From an uncultured Lachnospiraceae bacterium (GTDB taxonomy: Bacteria > Bacillota > Clostridia > Lachnospirales > Lachnospiraceae), in NCBI GenBank assembly GCA_946549035.1, contig CAMNQH010000016.1:1-58512 (forward strand): 58,512 nt of DNA. Direction: 5' to 3'. Position 1 is the first letter of the stretch, and each line of letters starts with the position of its first letter. Under the pieces are notes generated by a model. That model was given only the letters and a program-made list of their open reading frames with translations, ran no database searches and was not told where the DNA came from. Shown piece by piece: positions 35,018-43,585 of the stretch. Position numbers and translations under genes: made by a program.

Positions 35018-36274
35018 TTATTTCATATTGTAAACCGTATCGGCATAAGTCTTCAAAAATGAATCGTATGTCTCTAAGGTTACATCCGGATTGTAACGAT
35101 ACAATAAGGACTGCCACTGCTCGTCTGTAATAAAGCAGCTCTCATTTGCATACAAGCCTGCAAAATGCTCTGCATTATCCGGAGTAATCAGATAACATTT
35201 CAGATAATCTAACACCGGAGCTTTTCCGTCTTCCCCAAGAATCTGGTGTCCGTCCAAATAGTTGATCAGAAGACACTGAGCAATGGCGCCGTTGATATGA
35301 TTTCCGCCGTTCATAGCTTTAATCACGCCGTCTTTGATATAGTCAATCAAATCCGGAGCTACGTCTGTTCCATAAATCATGAATTCCATAGAACTGTCGC
35401 CAGCTTTGATTGCCGCCAGTGCGGAAAGGTAGTCTCCGCCGGAGGCATATGCGCAGTCTGCATCCTGGTTTGCTGTAATCAGGTCATTTGCTTTGGTGGT
35501 AGATTCGGAAGGATCAGAACAGTGCATTACCTGCTGCACCTTACCGCCGCCTGCTTCAAATGCTTCCTGGAAGCCTAAGATTCTCTGGTCATGAGAATAG
35601 TCGCCCAACGCTGCGCCCAAGATAATCGCGGTTTTGTTTCCATCCGCCAAAGCCAATTCTCCCAGCTCTTTGCCCATTTCATAAGGACTTGCCGCAACAC
35701 CGCCTACAAACAGGGGATCGTCTTTTACAGACTGCCATACGTCCGGATCAGAGGGGAAATTTGTATCCAATACATAAGGAATGTTCTGTGCATCGCACAG
35801 CTGCTGTACATTTCCCAAAACGGTGTCTACCACGCTGAACATGATAACGCCGTCGGGATTGGTAGCCAACTGTCCCTGCAAATCAGAGATAATCTTATCG
35901 GCGGTAAACTGATTGTCCGCCGTATCCAGCTTCATTCCTGTCAACTCTGCAACTACTTCATTTGCATGAACCATAATGTCCAAAGGATAAGCGCCGCTTC
36001 CCCAGATATTTGCCGCAAAGCTATAGCTTTTGCCTTCAGCGTTTCCTTCTTCTCCGCCATTAGCATCTGCTTTATCAGAACCTTGCCCATCGGTTTCGTC
36101 AGAGCCGCTTGCATCATCAGACCCCTGAACGTTTGCATCATCAGAGCCTTCCTGCTGATTGTTGGATGCATCCTCCTTAGGCATTTCCTGATTGTTTCCG
36201 GCGTCTCCGCAGCCTGCTACCATAGCTGCTGCCAGCATTCCTGCCATTAGTAAACTGACAATTTTCTTTTTCAT
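35018..36274 (-). CDS. Periplasmic-binding-type substrate-binding lipoprotein
   Basis: The 418-residue lipoprotein has a signal ending in the lipobox-like VAGCGDAG, with Cys at about 22. A Ser/Asp/Gly-rich linker with repeated GSD units follows (about 28-75), then a Peripla_BP_4 domain. It belongs to the sugar/AI-2-like class of binding proteins. The start is the ATG with GGAGTGAGGTG upstream, not the GTG three codons earlier. The operon appears to be controlled by a sigma-54-like promoter about 42 bases before the start. Confidence 0.9.
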   Translation of the reverse strand: MKKKIVSLLMAGMLAAAMVAGCGDAGNNQEMPKEDASNNQQEGSDDANVQGSDDASGSDETDGQGSDKADANGGEEGNAEGKSYSFAANIWGSGAYPLDIMVHANEVVAELTGMKLDTADNQFTADKIISDLQGQLATNPDGVIMFSVVDTVLGNVQQLCDAQNIPYVLDTNFPSDPDVWQSVKDDPLFVGGVAASPYEMGKELGELALADGNKTAIILGAALGDYSHDQRILGFQEAFEAGGGKVQQVMHCSDPSESTTKANDLITANQDADCAYASGGDYLSALAAIKAGDSSMEFMIYGTDVAPDLIDYIKDGVIKAMNGGNHINGAIAQCLLINYLDGHQILGEDGKAPVLDYLKCYLITPDNAEHFAGLYANESCFITDEQWQSLLYRYNPDVTLETYDSFLKTYADTVYNMK

Positions 36275-36315
36275 TTCTTGCACCTCACTCCTTTATTTTC
36301 TTACACCCTTATAAA

Positions 36316-36333
36316 TGGCAAAAATCATGCCAA
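36316..36333 (-). promoter_or_regulatory. Sigma-54-like promoter of the ABC operon
   Basis: TTGGCATGATTTTTGCCA on the minus strand has TGGCA and TTGC with GG and GC 12 bases apart, matching YTGGCAYG-N4-TTGC. It lies about 42 bases upstream of the start codon, which gives a short leader. The same bases form a TGGCA-N7-TGCCA inverted repeat, so an operator is the main alternative. Confidence 0.5.
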
Positions 36334-36363
36334 CTTTTGTTGAATCCTGGCTTCTTCCTAAAA

Positions 36364-36422
36364 TAAAAAATGCCCTGCCTTCTGCCGCGCTTATTGCACC
36401 GCAGAAGATCAGGCATTTTCCC
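36364..36422 (-). terminator. Terminator of the VWA lipoprotein operon
   Basis: GAAAATGCC and CTTCTGC elements pair across a 15-base loop, followed by TTTTTTATTTT on the minus strand. It lies about 105 bases past the VWA gene stop, between it and the ABC transporter promoter. Confidence 0.75.
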
Positions 36423-36527
36423 TTTATTAGCCTTCCCTCTTTTTTTACCGGGGTATGATACTTATCCAAAAACGGCAATATCCTGCAAAGAATATCCCTG
36501 TTTTTTCTTTGTTGCAATTTTGTAACA

Positions 36528-38336
36528 CTATAGCTTATTTTGCAACACACATTTCTTTCCCATCCGCAAATAGATTTCCTGAGCAGTTACCGGAAGTTCC
36601 TCTAGTCCTCCCGCCATTTGAACCAGCATTAAAAATTCCCTGATCTCCTCATTTCCGCCATAGGATGCATCCTTCCACAAGTCCAAAATCTGCTCATAAG
36701 AGCTGTTTCCTTTGTAATTGCTGTCTTTTAGGAGCATTCCAAATTCTGCCACGGAAGCCTCCAGGCGCATATTCGCTTCAGAAAGATCCTGATGATAAAT
36801 CTCCTGGCCAAAGGATCGTACCATCTCCTTGCTCTTCTTTGCTCCCGGGTCTTTATAACGAATCTTCAAAGTTGCCCATTCTTTCATGGCCTCTCCCCCA
36901 GAGGGCTCCCGTTTCTGATATTTTAAATCCTCCGTCATTTCATTCTCCTGGTCGGCCCATTTTACCTCATAGAGAACAGTCACCGTATGTCCGGCCCCCA
37001 CTTCCCCGGCGTCTTTCGTATCGTCCGCAAAATCCTGAGCGTCCATCAGACGGTTTTCATAGCCAAGAAGACGGTATTCTCCAATCTGAGCCGGATTAAA
37101 TTCCACCTGAAATTTCACATCCTGGGCTACAGTAAGCAGTGTGCTCCCCATCTCATCCACCAGAACGCGCCTAGCTTCCATCAAAGAATCAATATAAGCA
37201 TAATGGCCGTTTCCCTGATCTGCCAGTGTCTCCAGCTTATTATCCTTCAAATTCCCGTCTCCAAATCCCAATACCGACAAATACACCCCGCTTTTTCGTT
37301 TTTCCTCTATCAATGACTGCAGTTGGCTTTCACTGGTCTGCCCCACATTTAAATCACCGTCCGTAGCCAAAATAACCCGGTTGTTTCCTCCCTGGATAAA
37401 ATGTTCTTCCGCCAAGTCATAGGCTGTGGATATTCCTGCCCCTCCGTTGGTAGAACCATCTGCCGACAAAGCGTACAAAGCATCCAGAATCTTTCCCTTT
37501 TCATTCCCCCTGGCTCCGTCTAATACAATCTCATCCGTCCCGGCATATGTGACAATGGAAACACGGTCTTTCTCTCCCAAGTTTTCCACCAGCATTCCAA
37601 AAGCCTGTTTCAGCAGGGGAAGCTTCTCAGGACCATCCATGGAGCCTGACACGTCCAGCAAAAATACCAGATTGGACTTGGGGGAATCTGAAAAGTCAAT
37701 CTCCTGGGTTCGAACTCCGATTCTCAGCAATCCGTGAGAAGGCTCCCAGGGACATGAGGCTGCGTCAATGGTAACGCCGAACACTTCCCCTTCTTTTGGA
37801 GCTTCATATTCATAATGAAAATAATTCAGCAGCTCTTCCAGCCTGACGGCCCCTTTCGGGATCTCATCTGCCGCCCGTCCTTCCATCAGCATCCTGCGCA
37901 CATTGCTGTAAGAGGCTGTGTCCACATCGGCGGAAAAGGTAGAAAGGGGCGTCTGCCCGGCTTGAAAGAATCCATGTTCTTCCGATGCATGATATTCCTC
38001 CGTATTCCAGTTGTCCTCTCCTGTCCCATTGGAAAATACAGGCTCCTCTTTCACCCCTTCTGTCATAGCGCTATCTTCTACTGCCGAATCTCTGACCACT
38101 GCAGATTCGTCGGCCCCATATTCCCCGCCTGATTCTCCCGACGCTCCATCCGACTCACCTTTTTCTTCCGTTGCCCCGGACAGGGAAGATTCCGAAGAAC
38201 TCATTTTGTTGTTTTCTGACCCTCCGCATCCTGCCAGACACTGGGCCAGCAGCCCGCACACCAAAAACGCCGCCAAGAGGACTTTCTTCCTTCTTCCTTC
38301 CTCACCAAAATCAAATATCATGCACGCCTTCCTCAT
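36528..38336 (-). CDS. VWA-domain lipoprotein (YfbK-like, DUF3520)
   Basis: The 602-residue protein has a lipoprotein signal ending LAGCGGS (Cys near 37). A Ser/Glu-rich linker follows to about 110, then a YfbK N-terminal domain and a VWA domain. The metal-ion-dependent adhesion site DVSGS is near 222-226, with later STNGGAG and ATDGDLNVG elements. A C-terminal DUF3520-like domain closes it. AAGGAGGG precedes the ATG. It lies downstream of an ECF sigma and anti-sigma pair, a recurrent arrangement, so it may be under that sigma's control. Confidence 0.88.
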   Translation of the reverse strand: MRKACMIFDFGEEGRRKKVLLAAFLVCGLLAQCLAGCGGSENNKMSSSESSLSGATEEKGESDGASGESGGEYGADESAVVRDSAVEDSAMTEGVKEEPVFSNGTGEDNWNTEEYHASEEHGFFQAGQTPLSTFSADVDTASYSNVRRMLMEGRAADEIPKGAVRLEELLNYFHYEYEAPKEGEVFGVTIDAASCPWEPSHGLLRIGVRTQEIDFSDSPKSNLVFLLDVSGSMDGPEKLPLLKQAFGMLVENLGEKDRVSIVTYAGTDEIVLDGARGNEKGKILDALYALSADGSTNGGAGISTAYDLAEEHFIQGGNNRVILATDGDLNVGQTSESQLQSLIEEKRKSGVYLSVLGFGDGNLKDNKLETLADQGNGHYAYIDSLMEARRVLVDEMGSTLLTVAQDVKFQVEFNPAQIGEYRLLGYENRLMDAQDFADDTKDAGEVGAGHTVTVLYEVKWADQENEMTEDLKYQKREPSGGEAMKEWATLKIRYKDPGAKKSKEMVRSFGQEIYHQDLSEANMRLEASVAEFGMLLKDSNYKGNSSYEQILDLWKDASYGGNEEIREFLMLVQMAGGLEELPVTAQEIYLRMGKKCVLQNKL

Positions 38337-38444
38337 AATAATCCCTCCTTCAACTAATCTCGTATCACAGAACTTACTACAAACTTTATATCCTTTGCCT
38401 TTGAATTGGTTTCTTATAAGAGATACGCATGACTCTGGTTTTAT

Positions 38445-39092
38445 TTATGGTAAAATTTCCAATAATTTTAAATTTTTTTCTTCTATTTGCAGCCGGACAT
38501 GGAGAACGCCGGAAAAATCTGCCTCCTGATATTCCTCTCCCTCATAGAGCATCACAATTTCCTCTTCTTCCTTGAACGGGCCGTCTCCCGGTTCCATGAT
38601 CCATGCTGTCACTTGAACCTCCTGCTCCAAAACCTGAACTTCTTTTACCTGAATCTTTGCCTGGAATACCGGAGCTGGTACGCCTTCCGCTTTCTCCGCT
38701 TTATTGACGGCCTCTTCTGACACGGCTTCTTCTGACGCTCCCGCCTCAGAGCTTTCCGCCATGTCTAAAATTTCCTCGGGAGCACAGCCTGCTTCTGCTT
38801 CCTCCCATGAGCCGTCCGAAGAAACGCTTTCATCAACCGAGCCCGATTCTGACTTGACAGACAGCCCTTTTCTGATCTGATACCACGCCGGGCCCAGTAA
38901 CAGCACACATAAAATTGCAGCCGCCGCAGCCATTCTTCTCACCGGAAACCGTTTTCTTTTCACAACAGAAACAGGAACTCTGTTTTCCTTTGGCGCAAGA
39001 TTTTTTTCGATCTCGTCCCACATTGGGGGGACATCCATCATTTTCCAGTTTTTGTATTGATCTTCCAATTCTTTTTCCGAAAATTCCTTCAT
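38445..39092 (-). CDS. Membrane anti-sigma factor
   Basis: The 215-residue protein has a cytoplasmic N-terminal domain, one transmembrane helix (about 53-70, RRMAAAAAILCVLLLG), a Glu/Ser-rich external linker and a beta-rich C-terminal domain. No zinc HxxxCxxC motif is visible. The start overlaps the sigma factor stop in an ATGA junction, the usual sigma/anti-sigma arrangement, and this supports the call. Confidence 0.72.
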   Translation of the reverse strand: MKEFSEKELEDQYKNWKMMDVPPMWDEIEKNLAPKENRVPVSVVKRKRFPVRRMAAAAAILCVLLLGPAWYQIRKGLSVKSESGSVDESVSSDGSWEEAEAGCAPEEILDMAESSEAGASEEAVSEEAVNKAEKAEGVPAPVFQAKIQVKEVQVLEQEVQVTAWIMEPGDGPFKEEEEIVMLYEGEEYQEADFSGVLHVRLQIEEKNLKLLEILP

Positions 39093-39628
39093 CCTTGCAC
39101 CTCCTGTTCTTCTTTATGATGTCTCCGAAGCTTCCCTATTCCCTGACGGTACAACCAGGATACCGTCCCTAATGGTTTCTTCAGCACTTCTGCGATTTCC
39201 TGAAATGTCATCTGTCCGAGAATCTTCATATCCAATACTTCCTGTTCCCCGGGCTTTAGCAGATCCATGGCCTCCTGAAAGCTGAGATTTCCCACAGCCT
39301 GGGACGCCACATCTTCTGTATTTTGCCCATCTTCCATGGTTTCCACCAAAAGCTCCCGCTTTCTTTTCCGCAAAAAATCAATGGTCATATTTCTTGCTAT
39401 GGTAAGCATCCATCCTCTGTGCTTTTTTCCAAAATGATACGTATCCGCCCGTTCCCACAGCCGGATAAAAAACTCGGATGCAAGATCCTGGGCATCCTCT
39501 TTTTGTCCTGTCATATCGTATATCACAGAATAAATCAGCCCTGCATACGCCTGATATACCCGCTTTAAACCTTCTTTGTTTCCTGCCTGCATCTGCCGGA
39601 TGCATTCTTCAAATTCCCGTTCCTCCAC
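39089..39628 (-). CDS. ECF-type RNA polymerase sigma factor
   Basis: The 179-residue protein has sigma region 2 (YSVIYDMTGQKEDAQDLASEFFIRLW at about 33-58, then the WMLTIARNMTIDFLRKRKRE segment) and region 4 (VLDMKILGQMTFQEIAEVLKKPLGTVSWLYRQGIGKLR at about 131-168). The lengths match SigW/SigV-like members. It is the first gene of a sigma, anti-sigma, VWA lipoprotein unit, and is divergent from asnA. Confidence 0.93.
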   Translation of the reverse strand: MEEREFEECIRQMQAGNKEGLKRVYQAYAGLIYSVIYDMTGQKEDAQDLASEFFIRLWERADTYHFGKKHRGWMLTIARNMTIDFLRKRKRELLVETMEDGQNTEDVASQAVGNLSFQEAMDLLKPGEQEVLDMKILGQMTFQEIAEVLKKPLGTVSWLYRQGIGKLRRHHKEEQEVQG

Positions 39629-39702
39629 CTTTCTCCTCCTATGAAAGATACGTCTTTCCCTGCATTTTTTATGGAATCATTTTAAAAATGTTATCATAAT
39701 TA

Positions 39703-39731
39703 TTGAAAAAGTACAATCATAGGCGTATAAT
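39703..39731 (+). promoter_or_regulatory. asnA promoter
   Basis: TTGAAA (39703-39708), a 17-base spacer and a perfect TATAAT (39726-39731), 27 bases before the asnA ATG. Confidence 0.8.
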
Positions 39732-39757
39732 ACGGGCAAAAAGAAAGGATTTTATTT

Positions 39758-40768
39758 ATGCAATCAATGATCATACCCAAAAACTATCGCTCGCACCTGG
39801 ATCTCCATGATACTCAGATTGCCATCAAAACGGTAAAAGATATTTTCCAGAAGCTGCTAGCAGAGCGGCTGAACCTCCACCGGGTATCCGCTCCTTTATT
39901 TGTGGACCCTGCATCTGGTTTAAACGATAACTTAAACGGCGTGGAGCGTCCTGTCACCTTCGGCATCAAGGAACAAAATGAAAAGGAAGCGGAAATTGTC
40001 CACTCCCTGGCAAAATGGAAGCGTTTTGCCCTGCAAAAATATGGTTTTTCCCTGGGAGAAGGCTTGTACACGGATATGAACGCCATCCGCCGGGATGAAG
40101 ATACCGACAATATACATTCTATTTTTGTAGATCAGTGGGACTGGGAAAAGATTATTTCCCGAGAATCCAGAACTTTGGATACATTGAAGGATACGGCTTC
40201 TTTGGTCTATAAGGTTTTGCGGAAAACAGAAAAATATATGGCTATTCAATACGACTACATAGAAGAAATTCTTCCCCACGACTTGTTTTTCATCACCACC
40301 CAGGAGCTGGAGGACCGTTTCCCGGAATGTACCCCAAAAGAGCGGGAATACCGGATCTGCAAGGAAAAGGGAGCCGTCTGCCTGATGCAGATTGGAGACG
40401 TTCTCTCTTCCGGCCAGCGTCATGACGGCAGGGCGCCGGACTACGACGACTGGGCTTTGAACGCCGATATTATCGTCTATTATCCGGTACTTGACATCGC
40501 CCTGGAATTGTCCTCCATGGGAATCCGGGTAGATAAAGCTTCCCTGCTTTCACAATTGGAGAAAGCCGGATGTCCCGAAAGGGCCGCCCTGCCTTTCCAG
40601 AAAGCCATTATAGAAGAAACGCTTCCCTTCACCATCGGCGGCGGCATCGGCCAGTCCCGAATCTGTATGTTTTTCCTGCGAAAGGCCCATATCGGAGAGG
40701 TACAGTCTTCCCTTTGGCCCAAAGAGACCATGGAACAGGCCAACGAGCACGGGATTTTATTATTATAA
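39758..40768 (+). CDS. asnA: Aspartate-ammonia ligase (asparagine synthetase A)
   Basis: AsnA makes asparagine from aspartate, ammonia and ATP and is related to class II tRNA synthetases. The 336-residue protein, a normal length, has the family segments VSAPLFVDPASGLNDNLNG near 43-61, QWDWE near 127-131, and the motif 3-like GGGIGQSRICMF near 293-304. AAGAAAGGA precedes the ATG. It is transcribed alone and ends in a convergent terminator shared with the gene on the other strand. Confidence 0.96.
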   Translation: MQSMIIPKNYRSHLDLHDTQIAIKTVKDIFQKLLAERLNLHRVSAPLFVDPASGLNDNLNGVERPVTFGIKEQNEKEAEIVHSLAKWKRFALQKYGFSLGEGLYTDMNAIRRDEDTDNIHSIFVDQWDWEKIISRESRTLDTLKDTASLVYKVLRKTEKYMAIQYDYIEEILPHDLFFITTQELEDRFPECTPKEREYRICKEKGAVCLMQIGDVLSSGQRHDGRAPDYDDWALNADIIVYYPVLDIALELSSMGIRVDKASLLSQLEKAGCPERAALPFQKAIIEETLPFTIGGGIGQSRICMFFLRKAHIGEVQSSLWPKETMEQANEHGILLL

Positions 40769-40817
40769 ATAGACCGTACCCTCAGCGGACAAGGGAACCT
40801 TCTCTTAAAAGAAAAAA

Positions 40818-40871
40818 AGAATCCGGCAAAACCGGATTCTCCCCCTGGGGCACAGATGATTCGTGCCCCAG
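40818..40871. terminator. Convergent terminator hairpins between asnA and the FMN-binding-like gene
   Basis: Two hairpins lie side by side. AGAATCCGG/CCGGATTCT (40818-40840) has a T-run on the minus strand and fits termination of the minus-strand gene. CTGGGGCAC/GTGCCCCAG (40845-40871) is followed by ATTTTTATTTTT on the plus strand and fits termination of asnA. Confidence 0.85.
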
Positions 40872-40875
40872 ATTT

Positions 40876-41328
40876 TTATTTTTCCGTCTGATTTTCGGGG
40901 CGGGCTTTTTCTAACGCCTGCTCGATCGCATTCAGCAATACTGTGGAAGTATACTGATTCTCATCTGAAAACACAATATTCTCGGTGGACTGTTTCTCAT
41001 AAATCTGTTGGCTGATGCTGTCTAAGGCCGGCTGCATCAAAGGATACATGGCTGCTACAGACTCATCCAGATTTACCAGGGATATGGAATTAATGCGATT
41101 ATTATCCACCACCACTTCCACATCTATGGCGCTGTCATTGAATTTAATAGATGAGTTATATACTCCCGCTATGTACTGCATGGTTTCTGCGGCATCATTT
41201 TTCCCTTTCTTATCAGGCAAAAACATAAAAATTAACAACAGGATTAAAAGTATGCCCAGAACCGCAAATATCACCGTATAGATTAGTTCCTTCATATGAA
41301 GAACCACAATTTTGGTTTTGGAACTCAA
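40876..41328 (-). CDS. Membrane-anchored protein with degenerate FMN-binding-like domain
   Basis: The 150-residue protein has one transmembrane helix at about 15-36 and then an external domain laid out like an FMN_bind domain: a Glu/Val beta strand (VEVVVDNNRINSISLVNL) and a closing STENIVFSDENQYTSTVLLNAI. In true FMN_bind proteins the latter position is an SGAT flavinylation site; here it is SDENQYTS, so covalent FMN is unlikely. AGGAGG sits 7 bases before a TTG start, while an ATG 11 codons later has no site. An extended -10 (TGGTATAAT, -10 box 41381-41386) precedes it. Confidence 0.65.
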   Translation of the reverse strand: MSSKTKIVVLHMKELIYTVIFAVLGILLILLLIFMFLPDKKGKNDAAETMQYIAGVYNSSIKFNDSAIDVEVVVDNNRINSISLVNLDESVAAMYPLMQPALDSISQQIYEKQSTENIVFSDENQYTSTVLLNAIEQALEKARPENQTEK

Positions 41329-41470
41329 GGGGAGCCCTCCTAAATCTTCACTTGATTAAATGTATGTAAGACCAAAAGAAATTATACCACACTCTCCGTT
41401 TTGTTCCTGGAAAGACAGAAGCTGGAATCTATAGTTTCCACTTTCTTTGCTAAATTTTTCAAATTAGTTA

Positions 41471-41499
41471 TTGACAAATAATCTTCTCTCTGCTATTAT
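41471..41499 (+). promoter_or_regulatory. tRNA-Gly promoter
   Basis: A perfect TTGACA (41471-41476), a 17-base spacer and TATTAT (41494-41499), about 35 bases before the tRNA. Confidence 0.78.
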
Positions 41500-41534
41500 A
41501 ATAAATGTGTTCGGCAGAAGCCGATACAACTTAA

Positions 41535-41607
41535 GCGCGAGTGGCTCAGTTGGTGGAGCGCGACCTTGCCAAGGTCGAGGCCGCGGGTTCGAGTCCCGTC
41601 TCGCGCT
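41535..41607 (+). tRNA. tRNA-Gly (anticodon GCC)
   Basis: A 73-nt tRNA with acceptor GCGCGAG pairing perfectly with CTCGCGC, D loop GGCTCAGTTGG, anticodon loop TTGCCAA, T arm GGGTTCGAGTCCC and discriminator T. No CCA is encoded. It has a near-consensus promoter upstream and a terminator immediately downstream, so it is a single-gene transcript. Confidence 0.97.
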
Positions 41608-41615
41608 CTTTCAAA

Positions 41616-41656
41616 AAGGAAACCCTGATAGATACAGTGGTTTCCTTATTTTTTTA
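41616..41656 (+). terminator. Terminator of tRNA-Gly
   Basis: AAGGAAACC (41616-41624) pairs with GGTTTCCTT (41639-41647), followed by ATTTTTTT. It lies about 9 bases after the tRNA. Confidence 0.85.
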
Positions 41657-41696
41657 TAGCCTTATTTACCCCAAGAGTAAAGTGGGCAAGCCCACT

Positions 41697-43553
41697 TCAA
41701 CTCAGCTTCCGGTTCTCAAAATACGGAAAGGATTCAATCTGCTGCAAAATATCCTGAAATTCTTCCCGGGGCGCAAGATCAATATAACGGCGCAGCAATT
41801 CCTGCTCCTTCTGCCGATAAGGCCCATAAAATATGTCGAACAAATTATGTCCCCGAAGATAGATTTTTACCTCTTCCATATGTACCTTCAAATCTTCTAT
41901 GGAACTAATCTCCTTCCCAAGCACCTGGGTCAAATGGCGTCCACTGCTTAAGCGGTGGAGGTATTCTTTCCATTTTGCCAGCAAAATCACGTAGAATTCT
42001 TCCGGAGAATTTAAAATGCCGATCTCCTTCATAATATCAGGATTCAAAAAATAATTTTCAAAGGAATAATACTTTAGAATCAATACATTCTTAGGGGTCA
42101 CCCTGGGAAGCTTATCCACATCCTCCCGATTTCGTTCTTCATAATAACGACAAAGCTGGCCCGCCAATTCTCTGGCGTCCTGCCCATCCCCGTCCCGAAT
42201 CATCAAAAACTGATCCTTCAAATACAGTTTATTCATATATTTCAGATTCGCGTAGGTTTTAATATTCGTACAGCTATTGGTAGTGATAATCGCCACCCTG
42301 GACAGCTGTCCGTCCGGGCCTTGAAGCTCCCCATAATACTTCTGAAGCAGGAGAGGAAGACGGCTTTTATCCTGCTTTCCCTCTACAATAAATACAAAGT
42401 TCACATTCAGCAAGTCGTTAGCCGTATGGCCAAGTTCATTTAAAATCGCGTCTATATCCGTGTTTTCCCGAATGTCCGTATAGTAATCCGCGTCTTGATA
42501 TACCTGGCGAATCTGCCTGCTGTTAAAATTATAAAGAAGATTGGGGGAATGGGTCGTAAAAATCACTTGATTCTTCTTGGATAAGCGATATAAAATCTCA
42601 CTGGCCGCCTTCTGCAGCCCCGGGTGAAGAAAGGTTTCCGGGTCTTCCATTAAAATAAGACTGGGAACCCGCTCCTTCTCCTCCACATATGCTTCGATTA
42701 AGGACAGCATATAGATTCTGCGCATCCCTTTTCCCAGGGAAGACAAATCCCCGGTCTGGTTCCGCTTGGGGTCGTAAACCTCCCCTTCCACCTGAAACAC
42801 CTGCCTGGCGTCATAGTCTATGCGATATCGGATTTCCTCAACAAACCCGCCGTTTTTCCGAAAATAATAATTTACACGTCGTGTAAAATCCTTGAGATTT
42901 GTTTGATATAGCTTATATTCCAACAGTTTGGACAGCTCTAAGGGGTTCAAATCTCTAGTTTCCTTCTGATAGAGCAGCCCAATGCACTGAAAACAGCGGC
43001 TGCATTGCTTTGCCTGATTGAACAGGCAGCTATCCCGGCGCATTTGATTTAAAATATCATCCTCCTGAAAGAGTAAAATCTCTTCCTGAAGCTTTATCAA
43101 ATCCTGGTGGGTATCCATAAAATATACTTTTGGAAATACCTGAGGAATATATTTATTATGCTTCTTTTTTCCGTCCTCGAACCGCACTCTTCCATTTTGA
43201 TTGGCAACAAACGTAAAACGCAAAATCCCGTCTTGATAGGAGGGAAGCTTGCTGCAAAAATCCCGCCGCCAGGCGTCGTATCTCCGATAAGCGCTGACTA
43301 CCCCGTTTTCATGAAGACGGCGCAAATCCTCTTCTTCTATGCAAAGAGCCGCGTCTACCTCGATATTCTGCCCCTTTTCATTAAAGTCCTCTAACGTGAA
43401 GTCATACGTTCCCGCCATAGCACGGATTACCTTTAAAATACTGCTTTTCCCGGTACTGTTCTTCCCCACCAAAATCAAAGCATATTCCATATCCCGAATC
43501 CGCATATCCCGGATAAATTTCAGATTGCGTATATGCAATGCAAAAAGCCGCAT
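41697..43553 (-). CDS. OLD-family ATP-dependent nuclease (AAA ATPase plus TOPRIM)
   Basis: The 618-residue protein has an N-terminal SMC-like ATPase with Walker A VGKNSTGKS near 29-37, a signature-like SSLGKGMRR, Walker B LILMEDPE near 301-308, and an H-loop TTHSPN. A C-terminal TOPRIM domain has FIVEGKQDKSRLPLL near 391-405 and the DGDGQDA acid pair near 457-463. This is the solitary (class 1-like) OLD architecture; no GajB or UvrD-like partner adjoins it. It starts 32 bases after degV. Some family members act in phage defence, but no such role is shown here. Confidence 0.85.
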   Translation of the reverse strand: MRLFALHIRNLKFIRDMRIRDMEYALILVGKNSTGKSSILKVIRAMAGTYDFTLEDFNEKGQNIEVDAALCIEEEDLRRLHENGVVSAYRRYDAWRRDFCSKLPSYQDGILRFTFVANQNGRVRFEDGKKKHNKYIPQVFPKVYFMDTHQDLIKLQEEILLFQEDDILNQMRRDSCLFNQAKQCSRCFQCIGLLYQKETRDLNPLELSKLLEYKLYQTNLKDFTRRVNYYFRKNGGFVEEIRYRIDYDARQVFQVEGEVYDPKRNQTGDLSSLGKGMRRIYMLSLIEAYVEEKERVPSLILMEDPETFLHPGLQKAASEILYRLSKKNQVIFTTHSPNLLYNFNSRQIRQVYQDADYYTDIRENTDIDAILNELGHTANDLLNVNFVFIVEGKQDKSRLPLLLQKYYGELQGPDGQLSRVAIITTNSCTNIKTYANLKYMNKLYLKDQFLMIRDGDGQDARELAGQLCRYYEERNREDVDKLPRVTPKNVLILKYYSFENYFLNPDIMKEIGILNSPEEFYVILLAKWKEYLHRLSSGRHLTQVLGKEISSIEDLKVHMEEVKIYLRGHNLFDIFYGPYRQKEQELLRRYIDLAPREEFQDILQQIESFPYFENRKLS

Positions 43554-43585
43554 ACTCCACCTCCTCTGACGCTATGCCTGTATGG

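Noticed and set aside
34896..35117. N-terminal extension of the first ABC permease
   Set aside because: It would run through the attenuator hairpin and overlap the binding protein gene; GGAGGAAGCAT sits just before the chosen ATG.
36293..36550. 85-codon reading frame between the ABC operon and VWA gene
   Set aside because: It spans the terminator hairpin and the sigma-54-like site, overlaps the end of the VWA gene and has no family features.
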